From Plazaster borealis (Eukaryota > Echinodermata > Asteroidea > Forcipulatida > Labidiasteridae): a stretch of 64,000 bases of DNA. Shown one piece after another: positions 19,592-33,311 of this stretch. The DNA lies in contig CM037469.1 in NCBI GenBank assembly GCA_021014325.1, positions 14,264,663 to 14,328,662 on the forward strand. The letters are read 5' to 3'. A program made the translations under genes and the position numbers. A model generated the notes under the pieces. That model made no database searches. It was not told the origin of the DNA and saw only the letters and a program-made list of their open reading frames with translations. The stretch's first letter is position 1. The number at the start of each line of letters is the position of its first letter.

Positions 19592-20470
19592 GCAGTCTAA
19601 TTCTTCTGCTTCAATCTCCAACATGCGGTATTGGAATGTTTCATCAATCAAATTTATAAACAGTGTTATTAGGAACACTCGCGTTAGTCAGCAAAAAATC
19701 CTATTAAATATTAATAAATCAATAAGTTAATCTTAAGCACAGTTTTCTGTTTGTCGATTATGCATTTTTTTTCTTTATTTCAACACGTGTTGTTTGGCTT
19801 AGCGGTGTTTCATATTGCAAAACAACATCTGCAACGTTACGGTATGATAAGGAAACGACCTTGCTATTTTAGTTGATGGTTGTCCGTTGTCGGATGTGTG
19901 TTTTAACGCTACATACGAAGTGTGGACCCGAGAACAAAAGTGGTCCACATAATGTAGGGACTTCAAACACTATGTGGACTTACACACGTCCAACCAGGGT
20001 TTTTTTGTACAGTGTTGAAGAATAGGATTTTCCTTAAGTGTATAGAACAAAGGAATGTCCACAGAATGGCTGCAAAGGAATGTCCACACAGTGACTGCAA
20101 CACAGAGCTGTGAGCTTACGGGAGTGCCCTTGTGGGGTCTTTTACACAGTGGAACAATGGACCCCACAAGGGAATTCTTTGTCCAACCTGGACCCCACAG
20201 GTGAATTCTTTAGAAAAGGGAATAATATATCAATGACAGCAGGACCCCACAAACCGGATCCGTAGGGGTGTGTGTACCTACCCGTTGAAACCGAGGTCTT
20301 TAACAAAAGGGATTCGGGTGTTTGACAGAGCGAGGACGTCCTCTCTTCGCTTTCGTGTACAAAACCAATAGGGACGTCGCTAAAAAAACTGTCCAAACAA
20401 CTGGAGAACAAAGAGAAATCCACGATTTACGGGATTCACAAACGTGTGTGTGTTTGTGTGTGTTTTATAA
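19592..20470. other. Non-coding sequence with GGGGTCC-rich block
   Basis: No gene recognised. From 19920 to 20270 there are repeated GTCCACA and GACCCCACAAGGGAATTCTTT words in both orientations, probably the remains of another foldback repeat. Confidence 0.5.
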
Positions 20471-20608
20471 CACACTCTAAAGAATACCGGGTCAGACTTA
20501 ACCAGGATTCCGGGTCCCAGAGGGCCTGACCCATTTCTGGGTCAGGCTGACCCGTAAAGTGGTTTTAAAAAAATGGGATTTTAAGTCAGATTCTGCGTCA
20601 TTTTGTGA
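20471..20608. mobile_element. Family E element, partial
   Basis: CACACTCTAAAGAATACCGGG start and GGGTCAGGCTGACCCG core, then lost after GATTCTGCGTCATTTTG. A matching stray end (CACTCCAAAAATGACCCGG) occurs at about 20880-20905, so the copy may be split by an insertion. Confidence 0.7.
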
Positions 20609-22138
20609 CCAGTAATAAAACGGTATCAATGGTTTAAAAGAGAAGCAATCACCTGTGCCCTTTTAAGTGCATTCAAGACATGTTGTATCGTTAAGGTGTG
20701 GTCGTGTACAGTTTCGTCATTCCTCTAAACCTATGACCCATGGGAATAGAACTCTCATCAAGGTCATGTACTGACCTCCTCTGAAGCCCGACAATTCATG
20801 TAAGGAATGCCATGATTCACTGCCGAGTAATTGTTCTCAAACCAGGCGACGCAGTTTGGCAATAGTAAGGTCAACTGACGCACTCCAAAAATGACCCGGA
20901 CGTTTATTTGTTAACGATTACTTTCGCTTAGAATCCCCCACCATACATCATGCAGATCGCTCTCAAATATAAAATCTTCTGTGCATAAAAAATGAGTACC
21001 CGATACCATGTTGGTGTTTTTCCCCCTCAGGGGGAACTAGCAAGTTATACTGCCGAGAAATATTTCAATTCCAGAATAATAACCACACAAAATCCACATT
21101 ACGGTTGTATAAATAAAAAAAACCATTACGGTTGTATAATTACATTTCTACCGTTACATTTTTGAATTTGTGAATTTTTGATTGAATCTTTCTTAAAAAA
21201 AACCCATATTTACCGGAAATCTATTTCGCAGAGACGCTTATAGGCCTAATGTTGGTAAACAAGGCATTATTCGTGACATAGTCGTACTCTCATTCCTGTT
21301 AAGGTAAATACAACGATTGGTTTTATTTGAACTTTTAATTCGGACCACGTGGGCGAAGTGCCGCCATTTTTTTTTTTTTTTTTTTTTTGCGTGTGTCTGT
21401 AAAGCCACACAATGTTTCAAACAAAAGCTTAGCTGGCCTTAAAAGTATTGGCCTTATGTCACTGCGGACAAAAAACTCTGATCTAAATGTTAGGAGGTAT
21501 ATTGAAATAATGGCATTTCCACCTTTCGGTAACCCTTGAGTTACAGACTGCAAGGAGTTTCTGGGAACAGAGTACTCAGCACTGTAGATGTAGATTAAAG
21601 AACAGGATTTCTATACATCTGAAGAAAATAACAGCAACATTGTTTTCACGAGCAGGCAGACAAAATTGTTTTTTTTTAATTCAGATAAAAGTCTGAAATG
21701 TTTCATCCCTGAGTTTTGGAATGGACAAAACGATCGTCAAAAACTGTCATAAAGTGACAAACACAGTATACAGAAACGGACACAGATCGATCCAAACATA
21801 CTGTCAGACTCCACAAACTTGTGTACAGTTAGTGCCTGCTATAACCTTTGACCTTCTGTAGAAACCTATGATAAACAAAGTATCCAACCATTAACATAAT
21901 CTAGAAGATCAAGACATTCTCCTAAAAGTGTATTCATTACAGAGAGACGTTCTTCTTTATATCTCAATTCCCATCGACCCAAGAAGAAACAAACAAGCGA
22001 GACTTATTCCGCTTGGTGTACTGCGCACATTGGCTATTTACTGTAGTGTTTTCATTATCTGCTTAATTCAACAACTGCAGTAATTACATCAAGTACTATC
22101 CAGTACCCAAGGGATGTAGTTTATTGCTACATGGTTAC
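20609..22138. other. Non-coding sequence
   Basis: Includes a short ACGGTTGTATAA direct duplication near 21105-21140, a 24-nt poly-T run near 21365, and otherwise unique-looking AT-rich sequence. No exon supported on either strand. Confidence 0.5.
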
Positions 22139-22147
22139 AGTCAACCA

Positions 22148-22423
22148 CAACCTCGTCCCCAAGGTATGTCGAGCAGTACGAGGTTGACCGCTCTCTCACC
22201 CTGATATTGGATCATTTGCATATCCAACATTTTTGGATACGTATGTAAATTAAAATAGTCTGGCAGTGAACATGGTGAATACCGATTGATACAACTTAAC
22301 ATGTTTGCGTTAGGCTTGTGTACACCAGTCGTTGTCCAATCAGGGTCCAAGTAAGGAGTTTCCCTCCCGGAGTTTACTGTTGTAAAATGGTTGGAAATAA
22401 ATTAAACCATGGGGACGAGGTTG
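22148..22423 (+). mobile_element. 276-bp MITE, Mutator-like, copy 2
   Basis: CAACCTCGTCCCCAAGG to GGGGACGAGGTTG. Flanks are AGTCAACCA (22139-22147) and AGTCAACCC (22424-22432), a 9-bp duplication with one mismatch. Confidence 0.9.
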
Positions 22424-22671
22424 AGTCAACCCATGCTGTCAACAGCAGGCCAACCGTGCAGTTCCTGTCTCATAATATCAACATCTAACAATATTCACCA
22501 ACCGGGCCATTCGAAGGTTGTGGACGGGGAAAGGGAGGGTTTTGGTTTTTTTAAAGTTCGTATACACCAAACGTTCGTACACCACACAATCTCACAATTC
22601 CACCTTGAAGTTATGATGTCATGAACGCTTTTAAAATAAAATAATGTAAATTATAAACAGTGGCCACAGTC

Positions 22672-22916
22672 TTACTTCTCCCGGGTCAGAATTGACGAAG
22701 TTCCGGGTCCCGGGGGGCCTGACCCATTTCTGAGTCAGTTTGACCCGGAATATGTGTCAAAATGACCCAGAAATTGGTAAAATTTACTCAAATTGAATAA
22801 AATCCGAGCTAAAATCCCATTTTCGACCAGTTTCCCCGTCAGTCTGACCGGAACAAGGGTCAGGATCATAGAACCCGTAATCCTCAATTCGGACCCGGGC
22901 ACTTTTTTGAAGTGTA
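22672..22916. mobile_element. Family E element, copy 3
   Basis: CTTCTCCCGGGTCAGAATTG start, chain of TGACCC/GGGTCA half-sites, decayed right end GCACTTTTTTGAAGTGT. Confidence 0.8.
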
Positions 22917-23734
22917 AAACCACAACAGATTTAATTTGCTTTATCGTTGATTAAGTTTTCACTTTAGTATTTAAAATGATGGAAAATAAATGATGTGTAG
23001 TAATGTAATGAAGTTTACCTCCTCGCTCATAACATAGAACTTGAAATTTAAACCAATAACAGCAGTACAAAATTGTCTGCCGCTTAGTCTGACCTATACA
23101 AAAATACCGAGAGTCGACCTGTTAAATTATATTAAAGTCTCGCAACTTAATTATGCAGGCCAAGGACCCTAAAACATAATGACACACCAAGCACTATGAT
23201 TATAACTGGACACGTTAAATTGCGAGTTCGTGTTGACTGCCTTGGCAGCATTTTAAAAACACAAGAAAGGGGTATGAAAATGTCGACAGAGAGTCTAATA
23301 ACGGGTATAGCACGCACGAGGCTGGTGACAATGCCTTCCAAATTGCCATCAATTATTGTACGACGCTCGTATTATGGTGGTTTACCCGCATGCTCTCTTC
23401 TAAAGCTAGAGGATTCTGCGATTATTATTCAGTGACTTGCAATATAGTCACGATGCAACTGACGTACATGGCTTTGTTTCCCTTTACTTTTTTGAGAACG
23501 TAAATTAAGACGTGACTGCCAGAGGAGGAAAATCATAAAAATGATCACTTTCAAGGGTTTTTTTATGGTCGACGTATTGATTTAAAGTCAGACAGAGAGC
23601 ATTTTATCTAAATACTCAGATATCGGCAGGCAATCTACAAACCAAGTGAAAGAATACATTCTGTTCTGGCTAAGGCTTCCATTTCGGTCGCCATGTTGAA
23701 GCCATGTCGAAAACACTCGGCTTCTATACGTGGA
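22917..23734. other. Non-coding sequence
   Basis: No gene or element recognised. ATG-rich GCCATGTTGAAGCCATGTCG near 23690 is followed by an in-frame stop on either reading. Confidence 0.5.
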
Positions 23735-24380
23735 TTAAAGGTAGGGTCATAGCTTGGTAAATACTCCACAAATTAATGACCAGAAAAACTTACTTTGAGA
23801 AGCAGCTGTTGATAGTATCAACTATTTCCAGAAAGGATTCCCATCGAAGTAAATAATATGGTTGGATAATTTTTCACCCAAAAATATTTCTGAGGGTTGG
23901 TGTCCCGGTTCGCGAATGCTGCGGCCAGAGATGCAGTTGGTACCCGCTGTCACCTCCCTAAACGTGGATGGATTCGACGTTTGTATGAAAATGGGGGATC
24001 AGGTTGGCTCACTGGTTTCTTTCCCTGCCATTCACCTCTGTGGACCCCGGTTCGAATCCCACCTCAGACCCGAGACTTGCATGTGGATTGGGTTTTCAGT
24101 CCCTACCTGATTGCGTGGGTTTTCCCCCCATTGGGGTTTTCCCTCCCACATCTAAAACTGAGCATTTCTTCTCGTTTCCTATTCATCCTGTAATTGGCGC
24201 TAATTGTGCTGTTGGATGTGTAATCAAATAAAATAAACTAAAATAAACTTAAAATACAGTGACAGTTTGTTTGCTGTTTTCTCAGCAATAGAAACAGTAT
24301 TCAGCTTAAAATATTCACATGTGACTTTATTGTATTTTTCTTGATAATGTTGCCTACAACAATCCATGACCCTACCTTTG
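23735..24380 (+). mobile_element. Family C MITE with a SINE inserted in it
   Basis: Left TTAA at 23735-23738 then AGGTAGGGTCATAGCTTGG; right end CATGACCCTACCTTTGA, where TTAA has become TTGA. The 646 bp is explained by the SINE at 23993-24250; without it the element is close to the family's usual 400 bp. Confidence 0.85.
23993..24250 (+). mobile_element. tRNA-derived SINE nested in a MITE
   Basis: Head GGTTGGCTCACTGGTTTC, box B GGTTCGAATCCCACC, body, and an AAATAAAATAAAC tail. Flanked by AAAAT at 23988-23992 and 24251-24255, a target-site duplication within family C sequence. Confidence 0.85.
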
Positions 24381-24759
24381 AAGTAGTCAAGTCGGACTCA
24401 AAGCCAAATCGTTTTGGTTCCCTTTCTCATCAAAAATAAAAAATCAATCTGCATTGTAAGTATAGTATACACAGGAAACGTCACGATGATGGCAGCACTA
24501 TGTTAAAAAATATTCTATTCACTCACAACGAATAGCACTTGATACAAAACATCGACCAGCTGTTCGAAAGAAATGATGATACTTACCCGAGACCCGTGCG
24601 TGGAAACACTCAGTTCAGAAACCAACAGAATTGACTAGACAAGCAAATTCCTTCATCATTTATTCATTCTAACTGCCGTTGTAGATTACGGTGGAATCAA
24701 CCATTTTGTGAACAAGTCTCTGAGTTCAGACATAACTTACGAGTAATGAAAATATATAG

Positions 24760-25166
24760 TTAAAGGGTCTGTATACGTTTGGTAATGACTCTGAAAAATA
24801 ATGGCGATAAAAACGTACTTGGTAAGAAGTACAGCAGCTTTGGATAGTATAATGCATTTTGAGAAACTGTTCACATCGAAGTACTGCGGTTATTGAAAAA
24901 GATATCAGTTTTTATCCACACAACAAAATTGAATCTGAGAAGCGTTACTGCAGTACAACGTTTCTAAGATTGGGTATTCTAAGTGCAGATTATTCTTCCT
25001 GCGTGGACATAACAACTCCAGGTTTTCGGCAATATCTCAAAAACGCTACCACCTTTTGAAATGAAATTTTCACAGGTTAGCTTTATGGTATATAGGCCTA
25101 CCTACAACTTTGTAGGATTGAAACAAACAGTTGGCTCCAGTTACTAAACGTATACAATCCTTTTAA
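24760..25166. mobile_element. Family B MITE, copy 2
   Basis: TTAA at 24760-24763 and 25163-25166. Ends AAAGGGTCTGTATACGTTTGG and CTAAACGTATACAATCCTTTT, central palindrome around GCGTTACTGCAGTACAACG. Confidence 0.88.
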
Positions 25167-25287
25167 GACCACAAGCCGCTACCTTCCGTATGCGAATGTA
25201 ATTTGTATAGAGAAATAATTACAATTCTGTGATATATCTATAAAATGTACACACATTCTATTGTTTACATCCCTGTGGATACATCTT

Positions 25288-25388
25288 TTGTTCTTTCCTT
25301 TGTCCCTATACTTAACATCCACCCATAGACTTTGTACACAAAATTCCTTGTGGAGCACCCCAGTCTTTAGAATTCCCCTATGGAGACC
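25288..25388 (-). repeat. ~100-bp dispersed repeat, inverse copy of 53749-53846
   Basis: Minus strand reads AATTCTAAAGACTGGGGTGC, then CACAAGGAATTTTGTGTACA and AAGTCTATGGG. The other copy reads AATTCTAAAGACCGGGATGC with the same continuation. Confidence 0.7.
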
Positions 25389-26547
25389 TTTTGTTTTCTA
25401 TTTTTCTGTTTTGTCCTCGGTTTGAATATGGTAGAGACAATTTAAACATGGAAACCCTTTACTGGAAACAACACTTCTTTTTTTGTTCTCTCTTTTTTAA
25501 TGTAAGTTCGCCCCAAACAAGGCTTAAAGCCACTCTTGGTAAGGGGCTACAAGAAGAAAAGAAAAAGAAAAAAATTAAATGTGAAAATAACTCAGGGGAG
25601 CTGAAGGTAGGAATCGATATTCCTAAAACAATCAGCAAACGAATCTCATTATGTGTTCGCATTAAATAAAAGTGAAAGTCGTGTTAATTACCTTTCTATT
25701 TTGCATTCTATCATTGAAAATAATTTTTAGCTATAGAAACTTAATAGCATGTAAGTGATGTCAGAGACGGCGATCTATTCTTTGCTCGGGACCATAGATG
25801 CAGTTTTTTTCAAAGAGATTTTTTGTAAGATAGACCTGTGATAATGTGTGATCTAACGCGATAGAAGCCAGCTAATAAACATAAGCGATTTGGTTTATAC
25901 ATGTGTAATCGATTATAATACTCTGCGCAGAGACAGGACGCGCTAAATTGAAATTGATCGTTTGGATTTATAATACAGTTAGCATTTTTAAATGATGGCC
26001 GAACGTTGTCAACGTAACCATAATAGATTATAATTCAATTCAAATATATTTAACCGAAGCGAAATCGAGAAAGGTCTGGCACCTTTACGTTAAGGAATGA
26101 GAACTATATCAATACAGACTATACTGAGGTAAAAGGAACATGACCAAAAATGGCGGCAATGTGATAAAGAATACAACCAAAACTCGTTGGTATCTTTTAT
26201 CTCCATCGTTCAAACGGTGTAGTTGTTGAACTTGGTTGATCTTTGAAATTTGCAACATCCCCCTCCGTTCATTTCTCGTTGGTTGACTAACAGTGAACAA
26301 AGTACAAAAGAAATAAGGCCTACAGCCAAATGGTGCTCTTTGTTTGTATATAGACCTCACACGATCAACATTTTCTATGCTAGCGGTGCAGATAGGGGAA
26401 ATATTTGGGGGACTTCCTTTGATGGTGCGAGCATTGAGTTTGGGACAGAGTCAGAGTATGTTGTAGGGACAGATATTTGGCTATAGAGCCATCGCAGATT
26501 TGTGCCAAATTCTAAGCTTGTATCGTCAAAAGCACAATCTAATCACC
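25389..26547. other. Non-coding sequence
   Basis: Short A-rich frames near 25550 have no splice or domain support. No mobile element recognised. Confidence 0.5.
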
Positions 26548-26749
26548 TACACTGCAAAAACTTGAGGGTTAAAATTGACACCATTGGTGTTGTCACATCT
26601 AGATACCAAAAACCCCCACTAATTCCTCCCAATACATTTACATTGGTGTTATTTTAACATTCTATGGTGTTAATTTTGATTCCCTCTTGGGTATTTAAAT
26701 GTGACAACGCCCATTGTGTTAATTTTAACACCCCAGTTTTCGCAGTATA
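26548..26749. mobile_element. Family D element, copy 5 (internally shortened)
   Basis: TACACTGCAAAAACTTGAGGG start and GTTTTCGCAGTATA end. The central GAGAGAATCAA block of the left arm is missing. Confidence 0.85.
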
Positions 26750-26894
26750 CCTGCCAGTGCCTGCACTGAGGCGAATCATACAAATGTTGAGTTGTACCAA
26801 CTTCACATTCATTGAGTCTCGGTAACTTCATGTTGGAATAATTTGATAGTGCAACTATCCACTTTCCTCTTACTTCGCGAAAACCCTTCACAAC

Positions 26895-27135
26895 TACACT
26901 GCAAAAACTGGGGTGTTAAAATTGACACCATGGGTGTTGTCACATAATAAATACCGAAGAGAGAATCAAAATTAATATCATAGGGTGTTAAAATAACACC
27001 AGTGTAGTTGTTTTTTGCAGAAATTAATGTTGTTTTAACACCCTATATGGTGTATATTTTGATTCTTTTTTTCTACTTTTCTATAAGTGACAACACCCAT
27101 GGTGTCAATTTTAACACCCCAGTATTTGCAGTGTA
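26895..27135. mobile_element. Family D element, copy 6
   Basis: TACACTGCAAAAACTGGGGTG to CACCCCAGTATTTGCAGTGTA; both arms present. Only 145 bp separate it from copy 5. Confidence 0.9.
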
Positions 27136-30054
27136 ATTAGACAAAAAACTAGAGATATCATGTATTTCGATAATTATGAGTCATGAAACAATCACACACG
27201 TCACAGTAAACACCGAGTCTATAGGTCGCGAATGACTCTTCATGCTCCAATGGTTAGGAACAGCTGCCAAGATAAACGCGGTTGTCATTGTTGCTATGGG
27301 CAACTCCACATCACGGAGACAAAAACATCGAGACGATTATAGCGGACGTTGATGTACGCATGCATTCGTGGCATACCGTAGAAACAGCGGATAAATCAAG
27401 GGCTATTATTGACAATCGGCAGAGGAAGACTGTTTTACAATTTTCAATAAAAATATCTTATTATTTGTTATCCGATAGGAGTAGTAAATTACAGCTGTTC
27501 GCAGAAATACATTTACCAGCCATGTTCGTATTCTATTTGTAGTGGTGGTTTTCTCATATTATTTCTGCTCGAAAGAGTTGAAAATATTTATTAACTGCTT
27601 AAAACTCTGCGTGACACCATACACAAATAAATCACAGTCGGACAGCATCGGTCACTTTTTGAGTGACCGTTTTGAAATTAGCGTGTAATACATTTTTATG
27701 AAGAACACAACCATTTTCAAATGTCCCAAACCATTAGATATGGACCCTACTCAATTCATCCAAATAAACAACCAGGTCACTGCTTACAGCCATTGTACAA
27801 GTATACAGAAGACGCCATCTGGAAACCATATGGTTCATTTCACCCAGTAGTGGCTATTGACCCCAAGGTCAAGTAACTGCTGTACAATTTCTATGGGGAT
27901 TCCGGAACCGAGTCAATTCTGACCCGGGAGATTATACTGCGTGCAGTTTGGTGAACTCTCACAAAATTGACCCTTGTTTTTATACCCACTTTGCTGTGTG
28001 CAGTTTGTGACTGCATAGTTTCCTTTCATTTTGTTCTGTCCAAATCTCGTACACCAATCGAGTACACCAATTCGATAACCATAGATAAATCTGAAACCAT
28101 ATATTATTTTTCCATTTGGTGCGTTGCAACATTTTGTTATTATACAATAGACAGTGTTTATTGGCAACACAGCTGCAAATCAGACTACTAAGGCCAAGTG
28201 AACTAAAGCCTCGACACCAACCTTCACATAAACAAACAAATAAACAAACAAACAACAATAACAACTGATCATCCAAGTGAAACAGCCAGACAGGTTCGGC
28301 TCCGGTGGGCTTTGATTTTTTTAAATATATATTCCAGACCCTCTGCGAACGAGGCACGTCGTTTCAATAAAGCCAAGTTTGTCGTTTGTAGAGAGGGGTG
28401 TAAACGAAATGTCTGTTTTAGGAGATCAAGCTGATAGTAATTAATTTTACTCTTTGTTTAATCCATCGGGGTGCAACTGGGCTTTTTAAACTGATGTTCT
28501 GTATAGATATTTTCTTTGTGGCAATGTACTTTTGTATCTCATCTGTGAAGCTAATAAGTGAAACGAGAGTCGCGAATTAAGCACCCACAGACGATGCATT
28601 TACATCGCGTCCGCAAGGAACCATGTATGGTTTAACTCGCGCGTGTGCTTGAGATAGATATTAACTAAACGTCCGCATTGTCCATGGTCATGGGGCAAAC
28701 TCTTAGAGAGCTGGCACGTCACGTCAATCATTGAATCGGACACGAGCAATTTTCAACATTAGAACGAGCTGGTGTTGGTGACGTCATATGTGCAAGGTGT
28801 AAACAAGCTCGCACTAATTACGGTAACAGATTCAATCTCGACAAAATAAATGCAATTAACTAACAAGATTGCGTTTTTCTACTATGTTACAAACACAGCA
28901 TTCCTTTGTTACTTCACGTATCCAATAATTCCTGTTTACAACCCGGACCCAATCAATTTTCTCCTGACGCAGAGGTCAGCCACAGAAAACACAATAACGC
29001 CATCACCTGTTTACCTGGGCACAGATTTCGCCTTGCAATTTCTTCGACTAACCGTTCGGTTAGAATAGAATGGCGGTTTCTCGAGACTATCATACCAAAA
29101 TAATCGAATTCGCCGATTTCATCTCTGCCTATAGTAACCGCTGAACAGAACTGGGAAGCATAAAAGCAACGCTCGTTTATCTCACAGTCACCAACTGAAG
29201 CTATAAAAATAACAACCCGTGAAATGCGATGACGTCACAAACGCCTTTTAAAATCAACCGCGTGCACTGAATGGCTCATAATAATTGTCAGATGCGGTAA
29301 GCCGAGTGTGAACGGCCACATCGTACAACAAAGAGGTTTTATTCTACAGTAAACTTCATACAAAGACATAAATACCCAACTGTAAAAACATCAGTCGATG
29401 TTCAGGTTTGCGAGAAATGCAATACGACTGTTCCTGCTTTGTAATGTTCACACACGAGCATACATGCTAATCTTTACCTTTCAAGCTTTGAGATTTTGTT
29501 ACGGCAAGCACCGAATTAAAAACACAATCTTTGAAAACAACGATATTAAAGAGGGGCTCCAAGGTCAAATTCATATAATTCAATATATATTTTGAGTAAT
29601 TACCAAACATGTACTGTGCCTTTCAAGCCCCCCTTTAACCAAGATAGTTTTCCTGCGATCAAAACTGTTATTTTTTAACACAGTATTCCCAGATGCTACC
29701 GTTACTATACCTCCTTGATATAATAATCTGCTAGCCAAAACCCAAGTCTATACGGAATGAAAGGCCGTTATAAGATGCCACCGGGTCATGGCCTAAATCG
29801 TGACTAGAGCATTTGGTTGCGTGTTTCACTCCAAACAGGAACTACATCGGGCAGCGTAGACTCGTGATTCTCATCAACATTGGTTTCGTATACCACACAA
29901 CCCATTAATCACATACGCTAAACATGTAGTTAGAAATGTACTACTTATTGTTGTCTTTCAGGTATATGGTCTGCGTTAAAGATGATTTTAGACATTTTGT
30001 ATCACTTAATAAATGTTAATTTTGCATCAGGATATAGAATATTTTTGATTTTGT
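27136..30054. other. Non-coding sequence, largely featureless
   Basis: Holds a fragment of family E near 27899-27935 (GACCCGGGAG), an (AAAC)n microsatellite near 28230-28260, and a family A end at about 29590-29625 (ATTACCAAACATGTACTGTGC). No exon recognised on either strand. Confidence 0.5.
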
Positions 30055-30222
30055 CCCGTAACACCGACGTGTATTAAGCACTGTATACTCAGTACTTTCC
30101 CCGAGTCCTGTTAAAACAAATTCCACAGGCATATCACTCGGGTGGGATTCGCACCCAATACCTTTGCCATGATAGAGCAGATGTTTAACCACTAGACCAA
30201 CGAGCTCGCCCGGTCCAGGCTA
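30055..30222 (-). mobile_element. tRNA-derived SINE
   Basis: Minus strand: GGGCGAGCTCGTTGGTCTAGTGG (box A region shown as TGGTCTAGTGG), then GGTGCGAATCCCACC (box B), then a body GGGGAAAGTACTGAGTATAC. The head folds like a tRNA but the tail and body mark it as a SINE, not a functional tRNA gene. Confidence 0.75.
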
Positions 30223-33200
30223 TAGAGTCCTATTTTTAATAATTCGGGATAAAGAATATTGTTTGGTTTGTGCCCTTATTGAATCATCAACTTGTAAGGA
30301 AAATTTTAAAAATTATATAAAAGAAAACAAAAGAGAGAATCACTTGCGATAACTTTCAAAAAAGGCCGTTGTTTTCTTGGTGAAAAGGAAAGCATAATTT
30401 TCAATAATGTTAAACCTAAAAGGCCTATATCGTGGAACGATCAACAAACAAAACAAAACAAAACCCAAAAACTAACCAAATCTAAATGTTACTTTGTGGA
30501 AGCTAATGTTCAATTAAGGTTGTTATTCTTCCTTTTAAGACGAGTCGTGTTGGCCATTTAGCCATGACTGTACAACAAAACGATCTTGCATCGCAGTTTG
30601 TATGGAAATCTACTTCACAGTCTGACTATAATATGCGCCGATACACCGTAGCTTAATATGTTTCTATAATTATACAACCGCAATGCAGAGTCCACCTTCC
30701 GTCACTGAGGTTTCGTCCGCCATTTTGAATCAGCGTGTCGCGGTCAAAATAACATCAAAATGACCGAATAAGCCTCAAGCACACGCATTAAGCCCGAGCC
30801 AAAGTCGAAGCGTAGACGAGAACCTATAGTTGGAATGCTAGTCTTAGCCAAAGCCAAGAGATGTAAACTACTACATGTACTTGTACTGATTTTCGAAAAT
30901 AATTATCCAAAGTCCTTTAAATATATTTCAAAATCACAATAAGCATAAAATCAGTATAGGGTCAATTATGCAAGACATATGGCTGTTTTTTGAATCTTTG
31001 TTCGTGTAAAGTATTGATATATATATACGTCTGGAAATAAATCAACCTCAGCATCCAGACAATCTGATAAAATATGGATTATTTTTATGACATGATGCTC
31101 ATTTTTTTTTTCCAAGACCGAAAGAGGCAGACGTCATCAAGGATTCAGGGCACGTAGGTCCACGTACCAATTGATTTAACGTCTCCCATTACATCTTGTG
31201 CTTCACATCTTAGACAATCACATCCAACCTCAGGACTTCCTTTGCTATGTTGCTGTGTAAAATTACTCATTCCAATATCCAACTAAACAACGATACAGAT
31301 ACAGGAAATGAAAAATACTTTATTATATACGCGTACAACTTCTAGTTTCCCCCCGTCTTATAATACAGAGGATAATTCTGAAATACGAAATTCGAATAAA
31401 AATTGACTGGACATTTTTTTCTGTGACATAAACTTGACCATGATCTTAAATTTTCCTTTGAAAATGTATTGATTCTGCTCAATGAAAACGAAGCTTTCGT
31501 AATCGTAAAATAAAGAGAATCAAGTTCCCAAATGGAACATAGCATGAAGACCCAACAACCTAAAAATGCATTCAACATTTCTAACAGTAAACGCATTGTA
31601 ACGTCAGAATGCCTCGTATTGTTCAATATAATTTTAGACTCATAAACAACCAACCGCATTATCCATCAACGAAAATCACAAAATGTCCGCCATTGTGCAC
31701 CTCGTTATACCAAACCATTTATTTTGCATACTGATGATTCTCGGCACAGTTCAAGTTGTACAGAAAAACTAGCGAGCATTTGCACACATTTTGAAAACAT
31801 TCCTGTTAAAGCCGCAGCGGCGTTTGGCAACGATTGCCGGCTATTGAAAAAACACCCGCAGTGCTCACATGTAGTAATATATTTCATATCACAATGTTTA
31901 TATCATACCTTGAAACTAGATACCCAACCGTTCAGATCGTCTCAGCGTTCTCCACCAAACATCGGCAGAATGTTTCAGGTTTACCGACACTCGTTACACT
32001 TCGTTCCCATCGGTTAAACGGAGTAACACGTCACTGCATTGCACCACTTATTAAAGCGAGTCCTTTATCAACATTATTGACGCGGCATTATTACGTTGCA
32101 ATCACCGACGATAGTGCGTGAATGTATTATACGTTGTCCCAAGCCTTATTACGTACACAACACAGCCTTCAAGTCAACGTTTAACACACCATACATTATA
32201 GCGCACTCGAAACATCTATCTCACGTTTGCGGAAAACCACGGGGAAATACTACCTCAGGAAATGGATTTAAAAAGCTTCAGATTTTGTAGCATTGTTCTC
32301 TAGTTGCCAATGACTGGTTTTGTCACTGCATAATATGCAAAAGCCACGCTTGCTTAAGGCGGGCCGTCATGGCCTTCGCCACACAACATTCGATTTCATT
32401 TTGCCTAAAGAGCCGACCGACGCCTCGCGTCGAAAAAGAAAGAGCAAGCGTACAAATGTCATTTGATGTAGTCAGTAACCCCCTATCGTGGTTTTGTAGT
32501 TTAGTTTGTAGTGTATTTTTAGCTCTGTATATAGTCACTGTTAAGTGCCAGTAATCATACCAAAAGCAGCGTCATGTAAAGCAACCATGTGTGAAGCGTA
32601 TACAGGCCGCGGGCAATGATATAAAAACATGAAATTTGAATAAATATATAGAGAGTTCTTATGTCAGGATCTACAGACTGTAAAATCATGTTTGTAACGC
32701 AACAGCAATCTCTCCTCTAGCAGGGAAACGATCACTGCAATATGGCTTTTCTGAGAAGAAAAAAACCCATTTCGAATACTCTCGTCACATTTATAAACAC
32801 AGAATAACAAATATTTGTTTCGTCTTAAATAGGTGGCATGATTCCAGATCCGCAAAAACAAAAACCCAAGAAACAAACAAACAAACAAACAAACTATAAA
32901 AACAACCTCCCCCCCCAAAAAAAAAATAAATAAATAAAAAAAAATAATAATAATAACAACCATTATTTCCTTCTTAAAGAGAAACACTTTTGCTTTGTCA
33001 CAGAAACCGAAAACCTATTAAGACTGGCCTAAATATATACGGGGATAATGTGAGGGATGTTGAGTTCGAACTTGTCCTTAACTCCGCACATATCATTATT
33101 ATCCGCTGTGCTGTGCCATCCATTTTAAACCACCCGGAATTTGTTGGCATCAGGTTTAGGCTATATTGAAATTGTATGGGCTTGGAAACAGAAATTAAAT

Positions 33201-33311
33201 CTGCGAAAAATATAGTTCTCGTACTCACCCAAGTCAACCACATGTCATTATTATTTAACCCGCGGTTCTCTATTTACGTCTGAACTTTCGTCACACACAT
33301 GCTCGTAATTC
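30223..33311. other. Non-coding sequence
   Basis: Degraded GCCGAAGCC/AAAGTCGAAGC words near 30790-30860 and (AAAC)n and poly-A runs at 32870-32945. Short frames on both strands near 31,724-32,121 lack splice sites or domains. No gene supported. Confidence 0.5.

Noticed and set aside
21361..21390. Poly-T tract as a polyadenylation or retrocopy tail on the minus strand
   Set aside because: No gene-like sequence adjoins it and no target duplication is visible.
30140..30222. Functional tRNA gene on the minus strand
   Set aside because: The head has boxes A and B, but a SINE body follows and the stem pairing is imperfect.
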